A DNA stretch of 64,000 nt from Actinoplanes sichuanensis (GTDB lineage: Bacteria > Actinomycetota > Actinomycetes > Mycobacteriales > Micromonosporaceae), in assembly GCF_033097365.1 (NCBI RefSeq), contig NZ_AP028461.1, positions 7,812,001-7,876,000 on the forward strand, read 5' to 3'. Shown here in pieces: positions 58,135 to 64,000 of this stretch. The position numbers and the translations under genes are program-made. Numbering within the stretch: the first letter of the stretch is position 1; each line of letters opens with the position of its first letter. The notes beneath the pieces were generated by a model. That model saw nothing but the letters and a program-made list of their open reading frames with translations. It was not told where the DNA came from and ran no database searches.

Positions 58135-58932
58135 GTGACAGCGGGTGGCGCCCGTCGCGGGCGGCGCGACAACGGGCTCGACGCCGCCGACTTCGCGGCG
58201 GCGGGAGATGTCGATCCACGTATCGGCGAGCATCTGCTCGACGTGCTCGCGGCCGGCGGCATAGCGGCTTACCTACAACCGACGGCCGATCTCAATCCGG
58301 TTCTACGGGCGACGACACTGCCCGCGCGGCCGGTCGATCGGCTGTTCGTGGACCGTACTCATCTGGAGACCGCCAAGGAGCACCTGCAGAAGGTGACCGG
58401 CGGAGTCCCGCCCACCCCGCCGGCGCCGCCGGCACCCACCCCGAAGCCGCAGGCCGAGGTGGACGAGGAGTGGGCCAAGATCATCGCGGGGTTCCACACC
58501 ACCGTCGACGCCGAGACGACGCCGTGGCCGGCGGCCGAGGACGACCCGGGCCCGCCGCCTCCGCCGATCCGCTCGATCACCGAGGAGGGCACGCCGCACA
58601 ACCGGCGGCGCACCGACCCGAAGGACGAGCCGTCGATCCTCTACGGACTCGACACGTTCGGCACCGACCTGCCCGCTGAGGACGACGAGGAGGAGCGGTA
58701 CGTCCCGCCCCCTCCCCCACCCCTGCCGCGCATCTCGAAATACGCGGTGGCGGCTCTTCTGGGCATCACGATCGGCTTCGTGCTGTTCCTCTTCCCCCGG
58801 CTGCTCCCGATCGACTCCAACCTGGTCCAGGTCCTCGGGTTCGCCGCGATCATCGGCGGGGCGGCCACGCTGGTCTGGCGGCTGCGGTCCGGCGATGACG
58901 ACGACGAATTCGACGACGGCGCCGTCGTATAG
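58135..58932 (+). CDS. DUF308-like actinobacterial membrane protein
   Basis: This 265-residue protein has an N-terminal helical domain (LDAADFAAAGDVDPRIGEHL, then LDVLAAGGIAAYL), a Pro-rich acidic linker (residues 85-175) with several PPPPPP tracts, two C-terminal membrane helices (YAVAALLGITIGFVLFLFP and VLGFAAIIGGAATLVW, about 203-221 and 231-247) and an acidic tail. It is related to widespread actinobacterial proteins annotated DUF308. GTG at 58135 follows AAGGGGG. The function is unknown; it is 34 bp upstream of otsA. Confidence 0.75.
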   Translation: MTAGGARRGRRDNGLDAADFAAAGDVDPRIGEHLLDVLAAGGIAAYLQPTADLNPVLRATTLPARPVDRLFVDRTHLETAKEHLQKVTGGVPPTPPAPPAPTPKPQAEVDEEWAKIIAGFHTTVDAETTPWPAAEDDPGPPPPPIRSITEEGTPHNRRRTDPKDEPSILYGLDTFGTDLPAEDDEEERYVPPPPPPLPRISKYAVAALLGITIGFVLFLFPRLLPIDSNLVQVLGFAAIIGGAATLVWRLRSGDDDDEFDDGAVV

Positions 58933-58966
58933 ACAGATATTGGTGTCTGAGCAGTAACCTACGGTG

Positions 58967-60394
58967 ATGCGTCAGAGTTCGCTCGTCGTCATCGCCAACC
59001 GTCTGCCCCTGGATGACAGCGCCGCGCCGGACGGCGCCTGCGAGTGGCGCCGCAGCCCAGGTGGCCTGGCCAGCGCCCTGCACGCGATCCTCGAGCAGAC
59101 CCCGGCCACCTGGGTGGGCTGGGCCGGCGGGGTCGGCCCGGCACCGGCCCTGCCCGACCTCGGCAGCCTGCGGTTACGGCCCGTGTCACTGACCGAGGAG
59201 GAGTTGCGCGGCTACTACGAGGGGTTCGCCAACTCGACCCTGTGGCCGCTCTACCACGACGCGGTGCAGCAGCCGGTGTTCGATCGGGGCTGGTGGGAGA
59301 CGTACCGGACGGTGAACCAGCGGTTCGCCGAGGCCGCCGCCGAGGTGGCCGAGCCCGGCGCCGCCGTCTGGGTGCAGGACTACCACCTCCAGCTGGTTCC
59401 GGCGATGCTCCGGGAGCTGCGACCCGACCTGCTGATCGGGTTCTTCCTGCACGTGCCGTTCCCGCCACCCGAGCTGTACATGCAGCTGCCCCGCCGGGTC
59501 GAGCTGCTACGCGGGATGCTCGGCGCCGACCTGGTCGGGTTCCAGCGGGAGCAGGCCGCCCACAACGTCGCCCAACTGGCCAAGAAGCTGCTGCAGGTGG
59601 AGGCCACCGACCGCGCCATCACGATCGACGGGCGGACCGTGCGGACCGGGGCGTTCCCGGTCTCCATCGACGTCGCCGAGATGCGGGCGCTGGCCACCCG
59701 GCCGGACGTGGTCACCCAGGCCCGGCAGCTGCGGCACGATCTGGGGCAACCGAAACGGGTGCTGCTCAGCGTCGACCGGCTGGACTGGACCAAGGGCATC
59801 GAGCACCGGCTCACGGCGTACAGCGAACTGCTGCGGGACGGGTTCGTGAAGGTACGGGACACCGTGATGGTCCAGGTGGCGGTGCCCAGCCGGGAGCGGG
59901 TGGAGAGCTACCGCGGCCTGCGTGACCGGATCGAGAGCGAGGTCGGCCGGATCAACGGCGAGTTCGGCCGGGTCGGTGAACCGGCCATCCACTACCTGAA
60001 CCAGCCGTTCGCCCGGGCCGAGCTGGCCGCCCTCTACCAGACCGCCGACGTCATGGTGGTGACCCCGCTGCGGGACGGGATGAACCTGGTGGCCAAGGAG
60101 TTCGTGGCGGCCCGGGAGGACGGCACCGGCGCGCTGGTGCTCAGCGAGTTCGCCGGAGCGGCGGCCGAGCTGGAGCAGGCATTCCTGGTGAACCCGCACG
60201 ACGTGGACGGGCTCAAGCAGACCCTGCTGCGGGCCATGGAGGCGGACCACACCGACCTGACCGCCCGGATGACGGCCATGCGGCGGCATCTGGCCCACCA
60301 CGACATCATGGCGTGGGCCCGCGACTACCTGACCGCGCTGGACCACACCGGCCGGCTCGCCGACCGGCTGCCGCCGCTAGCCCGCCGGCGGTAG
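58967..60394 (+). CDS. otsA: Trehalose-6-phosphate synthase (GT20)
   Basis: This 475-residue OtsA-type enzyme transfers glucose from a nucleotide-glucose donor to glucose-6-phosphate, the first step of trehalose synthesis. Conserved motifs are VIANRLPLD, SPGGLASAL, WVQDYHLQLVP (about residue 135), FFLHVPFPP, SVDRLDWTKGIEHRL (about 265) and DGMNLVAKEFVAAR (about 368). GTG 58964 and ATG 58967 are adjacent start choices. The 3' end overlaps the convergent hydrolase gene by 18 bp; no otsB phosphatase gene is seen nearby. Confidence 0.94.
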   Translation: MRQSSLVVIANRLPLDDSAAPDGACEWRRSPGGLASALHAILEQTPATWVGWAGGVGPAPALPDLGSLRLRPVSLTEEELRGYYEGFANSTLWPLYHDAVQQPVFDRGWWETYRTVNQRFAEAAAEVAEPGAAVWVQDYHLQLVPAMLRELRPDLLIGFFLHVPFPPPELYMQLPRRVELLRGMLGADLVGFQREQAAHNVAQLAKKLLQVEATDRAITIDGRTVRTGAFPVSIDVAEMRALATRPDVVTQARQLRHDLGQPKRVLLSVDRLDWTKGIEHRLTAYSELLRDGFVKVRDTVMVQVAVPSRERVESYRGLRDRIESEVGRINGEFGRVGEPAIHYLNQPFARAELAALYQTADVMVVTPLRDGMNLVAKEFVAAREDGTGALVLSEFAGAAAELEQAFLVNPHDVDGLKQTLLRAMEADHTDLTARMTAMRRHLAHHDIMAWARDYLTALDHTGRLADRLPPLARRR

Positions 60395-61153
60395 CTCCTT
60401 CTCCAGCCAGTCCAGGATCGCGTCGATCGGCTCGGCCCACTTCGTCTCGAGCATCAGGTAGTGGCCCATGCCCGGGAAGAGCAGCGGAGCGCCGCCGTAC
60501 CGGGCCGCCGCCCGGTCCAGAGCCGGTCGTGGCACCACCCGATCGTCCGGGCTGCCCACCACCAGCATGGGCGGCCCGCCGACCGGCTCGGGCAGGCCGT
60601 CCCGGGCGAACAGCTCGGCCCGCGGGCGGGCGCCGATCCGCTCCAGGTGGGCCGCCGCCTCCTCGGCCGGCAGGTCCGGCCCGAACAGCTGCCGCCCGGA
60701 GAACTTCAGCCGGCCACCGAACAGGGCCGGCACGGTCCCGGCCGGGTTGCTGCGCAGCGCCGCCGACAGGGCCGCCCAGCCGTCCAGCACCGGCGCGATC
60801 AGGACGGCCGCACGAGCCGGGTAGCGGCCCAGCGCCCGGGCCACCACGCGGCTGCCGGTGCCGTGGCCGATCAGCACGGTCTGGCGCGGCAACGCGGCCG
60901 CCGTCTGGACCACGTCGTGGGCCTGGGCCCGCAGGTCGCCGCCCGGGCGCGGGTTGACCGCGTGGGCCGGGAAACCGCGGCTCGCGGCGTGCCCGATCCA
61001 GTGCTCGGCGAACGCCCAGGCGCCGTGGCCGAGGCCCGGTACGAACAGCAGCGGCGGACGGCCCTGGTCGTCGTCGGGCAGTTGGGACACGACCTCCCGG
61101 TCGGCCGCCGGGACCGGGTCGGACCAGTCCTCGAAACGCAGCAGCGCGCTCAC
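60377..61153 (-). CDS. Alpha/beta hydrolase-fold protein lacking the nucleophile Ser
   Basis: This 258-residue alpha/beta-hydrolase has the oxyanion region LLFVPGLGHGAWAFAEHW (about residue 36) and the nucleophile-elbow region LIGHGTGSRVV (residues 94-104). The canonical GxSxG is GHGTG, so Gly98 replaces Ser. The acid (GSPDDRVVP, about 212) and the His (GMGHYLML, about 236) are present. The fold is kept, but a classic Ser-hydrolase mechanism is doubtful. GTG start at 61153 overlaps the flavin monooxygenase stop by 4 nt, so the two are coupled. Confidence 0.8.
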   Translation of the reverse strand: MSALLRFEDWSDPVPAADREVVSQLPDDDQGRPPLLFVPGLGHGAWAFAEHWIGHAASRGFPAHAVNPRPGGDLRAQAHDVVQTAAALPRQTVLIGHGTGSRVVARALGRYPARAAVLIAPVLDGWAALSAALRSNPAGTVPALFGGRLKFSGRQLFGPDLPAEEAAAHLERIGARPRAELFARDGLPEPVGGPPMLVVGSPDDRVVPRPALDRAAARYGGAPLLFPGMGHYLMLETKWAEPIDAILDWLEKELPPAG

Positions 61154-62469
61154 TTCGCCGTTTCCATCCGAGTCAACAGGCTCTCCACGGCCTTCAGGTA
61201 GTCGACGTGGTCGACCTCGAACCAGTGCCTCGGCGTCGGCACCACCTTGCGGCGTGACCAGGACGCCAGCGGACGCTGCGACTCCTCTTTCTGCACCACG
61301 CCGGCCTTCTCCGGGTCGGTGTCGCGCAGCCGCAGCCAGCGGGCCACCGCGACGCTCTGCCAGTGCGCCAGCGGGAACAGCCCGGCCGACGGCTGGACCA
61401 GGCCGACCACGGCGAGCGTCGGATACTTCCGGGCGAACGCGTGCAGGTGCAGGTCGGGGCGGCCGTCCTCGTCGATGTCGAGCAGCTCCGGGGCGAGGAA
61501 GTCGAACCGCGGGCGGTACCCGGTGGCGGTGATCACCAGCTCCGGCTCGATCCGGCGGCCGTCGGACAACTCGACCGACGCGCCGTCGTAGCGGGTCACG
61601 TCCGGCACCGCCTCGATCCGGCCGTGCCCCAGGTAGTGCGGCAGCAGGCCGTTGACGATCGGGTGGCTCTCCAACGGGGCGTGATCGGGCGCCGGGACAC
61701 CCCAGCGGGTCAGGTCTGCGGCCGACTTCCGGAACCGGCGGTCCCGCAGCCAGGCGGACATCCGGCGGTGGTAGACCTGATCGGCCGGGCGGTTGCCGAG
61801 GTATTTCGGGAAGTACCAGTAGCCGCGCCGGGTCGAGTGCCACACCCGGGTGGCGTGCTGGGCCGCCTCGACCGCGATGTCACAGCCGGTGTTGCCACCG
61901 CCGATCACCAGCACCCGGCGGCCACGCAGCCGGGACGGCTCCTTGTACGCGGCGGCGTGGATCACCTGGCCGGTGAAGTCACCGGGGATCTCCGGGGTGA
62001 CCGGCGCCCAGTTGTGTCCGTTAGCGATCACCACGGCGGCGTACCGCTGCACCCGGGACGAGCCGCCACCCGTCGACTGGATCGTCACGTCCCAGCGGCC
62101 GTCACCGACCGGGACGATGGACTTGACCTCCATGCCGTACCAGATGTGCTCGCCCAGACCGAAGTGCTTCGCGTAGCGCTCCAGGTACTCGAGGACCTGA
62201 CTGTGGTGCGGGTAGTCGGGCCAGGTGTCCGGCATCGGGAAGTCGGGGAACTCGGTGAGCGGCCGGGACGAGATCAGATGGGTGCCGGCATAGACCGGGC
62301 TGCGGTCGTGCCGCCAGTTCCAGGCGCCGCCGACCGAGGTCTCACGCTCGTAGCAGTCGACCGCGAAGCCCAGCTCACGCAGGTTCTTGATGGCGGTCAG
62401 GCCGCTGGCGCCGGCGCCGACGACGCAGACGGCGCCGCCACGGTCTCCGAGGTCCGGGGAGTCTTGCAC
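61150..62469 (-). CDS. Flavin-containing monooxygenase
   Basis: This 439-residue class B monooxygenase has the FAD motif VCVVGAGASGLTAIKNL (GxGxxG), the FMO signature FTGQVIHAAAYKEP (FxGxxxHxxxY, about residue 160), the NADPH motif VLVIGGGNTGCDIAVEA and the C-terminal ITATGYRP. It oxygenates soft nucleophiles such as amines or sulfides, or acts as a ketone monooxygenase; the substrate is unknown. GTG start 62469. It is coupled to the downstream hydrolase-like gene. Confidence 0.9.
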   Translation of the reverse strand: MQDSPDLGDRGGAVCVVGAGASGLTAIKNLRELGFAVDCYERETSVGGAWNWRHDRSPVYAGTHLISSRPLTEFPDFPMPDTWPDYPHHSQVLEYLERYAKHFGLGEHIWYGMEVKSIVPVGDGRWDVTIQSTGGGSSRVQRYAAVVIANGHNWAPVTPEIPGDFTGQVIHAAAYKEPSRLRGRRVLVIGGGNTGCDIAVEAAQHATRVWHSTRRGYWYFPKYLGNRPADQVYHRRMSAWLRDRRFRKSAADLTRWGVPAPDHAPLESHPIVNGLLPHYLGHGRIEAVPDVTRYDGASVELSDGRRIEPELVITATGYRPRFDFLAPELLDIDEDGRPDLHLHAFARKYPTLAVVGLVQPSAGLFPLAHWQSVAVARWLRLRDTDPEKAGVVQKEESQRPLASWSRRKVVPTPRHWFEVDHVDYLKAVESLLTRMETAK

Positions 62470-62494
62470 CCGGCGATCCTCGCAGACGGCGAGC

Positions 62495-63172
62495 CTAGGA
62501 GGAAGGGAGCAAAAGGTCCGCGACGATCGGTAAGTGATCACTCGCGACGCGTGCCTGCTCGGTCGAGATGATCTCGTAACGTTCGATGCTCACACCGGGG
62601 CTGACGAAGAGCCCGTCGATGCGCCGACTGGGCGCCCCTGACGGGAAGGTGGGTTCGTCGGCCGTCGAGCCGAGCAGCCCGTCCTCGACCATCCGCCAGG
62701 CGCCGCCACCCGGCCCCTCGTTGAGGTCGGCGGCCACGATCACCGGGCCGTCCAGCTTGTCCAACTCGGTCTTCCAGTGCTGCGCCTGGGACGGCCGCTC
62801 GTTCGCGTCGGTGGCCAGATGCGAGCCGGAGACGGTGAAGGTGGCGCCGCGCACCGCGCCCTCGGCGAAGACGGCGCCCCGCAGGTGCCGGCCCGGGGTG
62901 AGCGGGTACCGCATGCACCAGGTCCGGCGGATCGCCACCCGCAGGCTGACCAGCAGGAGATTGCCCAGCGACGGCAGGCCACCGGCCGCCACCACCAGGC
63001 CCGTCTCGGAGGCGAGCAGGGCGCATTTCTGCCGCCACCGGAACCGGCGCGGCGCCTCCTGCACGACGAGGACGTCCGGGGCCAGGTCACGGACCAGGCC
63101 GGTCAGCGCGGCCCGATCGTCCCGCAACCCGTGGACGTTGTAGCTGACCACCCGCAGCGGAACCCCGGACAT
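62495..63172 (-). CDS. Endonuclease/exonuclease/phosphatase-fold protein
   Basis: This 225-residue EEP-superfamily protein has VVSYNVHGLRDD (Asn near N-terminus), PDVLVVQEAPRRFRW (Glu), SGSHLATDANERPSQAQHW, VIVAADLNEGPGGGAW (Asp-x-Asn) and VASDHLPIVADLLL (Ser-Asp-His catalytic end). Members cut DNA or phosphodiesters or remove lipid phosphates; the substrate is unknown. It sits 12 bp downstream of the ROK glucokinase. Confidence 0.9.
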   Translation of the reverse strand: MSGVPLRVVSYNVHGLRDDRAALTGLVRDLAPDVLVVQEAPRRFRWRQKCALLASETGLVVAAGGLPSLGNLLLVSLRVAIRRTWCMRYPLTPGRHLRGAVFAEGAVRGATFTVSGSHLATDANERPSQAQHWKTELDKLDGPVIVAADLNEGPGGGAWRMVEDGLLGSTADEPTFPSGAPSRRIDGLFVSPGVSIERYEIISTEQARVASDHLPIVADLLLPSS

Positions 63173-63183
63173 CCCCGTCGTCC

Positions 63184-64000
63184 TCAGCCGCGCCGGGCCA
63201 GGTCGGCCGCGCCCACCACACCGGCGGCGTTACCCATCCGGGCCGCGTGGATCTCGGCGACCGGGAAGCGGTCACGGTTGGCGAGCTGTTCCCGGTAGGT
63301 CCGTTCAAGCGGCCCCATCAGCAGCGGCCCCGCGTCGATCACACCGCCGCCGATCACCATGATCTGCGGGTCCAGGCTCTGGGCGAGGTCGGCCAGCGCC
63401 ACCCCGAGCCAGTAGCCGACCTGGGCGAAGGCGTCCATCGCGACCCCGTCACCGGACCGGGCCGCCTCGGTGATCTGTCGGCCGGTGATCGCCAGGGCGT
63501 CGCCACCGGCGAGTTCGAGCAGCTTGGCGGCGCGCTCCGGCTCCTGTCGCGCGCCGGCCCGGCCGAACCGGACCAGGGCGTTGCCGCTCGCGTACTGCTC
63601 CAGGCAGCCGAGCCGCCCGCAGCCGCACGGATGCCCGTCCGGAACCGACTGGATGTGCCCGAGCTCGGCGGCGATGCCGTTGGCGCCGCGCCACAGGTTG
63701 CCGTTGACCACGATCGCACCGCCGATGCCGGTACCCACCGTGATCATCACCATCGACTCGGCGTGCTTGCCGACGCCGAACCGGAACTCCGCCCAGGCGG
63801 CGACGTTGGCGTCGTTGTCCAGCACCACGGGCAGGCCGGTGGCCTTGCCCACGTAGTCGCGCAGCGGCTCGTCCCGCCAGGCCAGGTTCGGCGCGAACAG
63901 CACCATCGAACCGGTGGCGTCGATCCACGCGGCGGCGCCGATCCCGATCGCGGTCGCCTGCGGGTACTGCTCCACCAGCTCGGCGGCCACCTCGACGATC
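63184..64000 (-). CDS. ROK-family glucokinase, 5' end cut by the window
   Basis: This is the C-terminal part (about 272 residues visible) of a ROK sugar kinase. VLDNDANVAAWAEFRFG carries the catalytic Asp (NDAN), TVGTGIGGAIVVNG binds phosphate, AAELGHIQSV contains the conserved Glu and His, and the zinc motif CGCGRLGCLEQYASG is complete. Together these fit a glucokinase (glucose to glucose-6-phosphate). The N-terminal DIGGTK part lies beyond the right edge. Confidence 0.9.
   Translation of the reverse strand, partial: IVEVAAELVEQYPQATAIGIGAAAWIDATGSMVLFAPNLAWRDEPLRDYVGKATGLPVVLDNDANVAAWAEFRFGVGKHAESMVMITVGTGIGGAIVVNGNLWRGANGIAAELGHIQSVPDGHPCGCGRLGCLEQYASGNALVRFGRAGARQEPERAAKLLELAGGDALAITGRQITEAARSGDGVAMDAFAQVGYWLGVALADLAQSLDPQIMVIGGGVIDAGPLLMGPLERTYREQLANRDRFPVAEIHAARMGNAAGVVGAADLARRG

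Overview
The window is very GC-rich actinomycete DNA with high-GC third codon positions, many GTG and TTG starts and tightly packed genes. The gene set (HEPN-imuA-imuB, PASTA-kinase PknL beside an Rv2175c-type protein, type II DAHP synthase, a PPi-type phosphofructokinase signature, a carotenoid operon and an SCO2521-SCO2524 type cassette) fits Micromonosporaceae, most likely Actinoplanes or a close relative. The genus is an inference. About 59 protein-coding genes are supported. I saw no tRNA, rRNA, CRISPR array, transposase or phage gene.

Layout. 1-4.9 kb: minus-strand SOS mutasome operon (HEPN protein, imuA, imuB running off the left edge) with two LexA-box candidates upstream. 5.0-6.9 kb: a probable metal (copper) region with a CsoR-like palindrome, DUF4396, DUF305 and DUF6153-like proteins. 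7.0-12.8 kb: a seven-gene plus-strand operon ending in acyclic carotenoid tailoring genes (CrtA-like, CruF-like, glycosyltransferase, CrtI-like). 12.8-16.4 kb: a 23-bp tandem repeat, a VWA protein, a methyltransferase and a LysR regulator. 16.4-19.9 kb: sdhCAB. 20.1-24 kb: TetR/FAD monooxygenase pair, an HTH protein, an HNH nuclease and a CDP-alcohol phosphotransferase.

24-34.3 kb and 45.7-64 kb carry an old actinobacterial neighbourhood also seen at Mycobacterium tuberculosis Rv2172c-Rv2182c: MTHFR, polyprenyl synthase, Rv2175c, PknL, DAHP synthase, Rv2179c-type exoribonuclease and acyltransferase. Insertions interrupt it: chitinase, glutathione peroxidase, DUF429, and at 37.2-42.9 kb a five-gene cassette of unknown function. 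That cassette has a ParA/MinD-like protein with a variant P-loop, three uncharacterised conserved proteins and a two-helix membrane protein. Further right are proC, pfk, a double-length ROK regulator facing an MFS/GH3 sugar operon, a TetR/MFS drug-efflux pair with twin operators, a Crp-type regulator, trehalose-6-phosphate synthase and a truncated ROK glucokinase.

The strongest leads are the variant P-loop cassette, the low-complexity insertion that splits the P-loop of ImuA, the tandem-ROK fusion, and several family members lacking a key catalytic residue (phosphotransferase at 55.5 kb, alpha/beta hydrolase at 60.4 kb, CDP-alcohol phosphotransferase at 23.3 kb).
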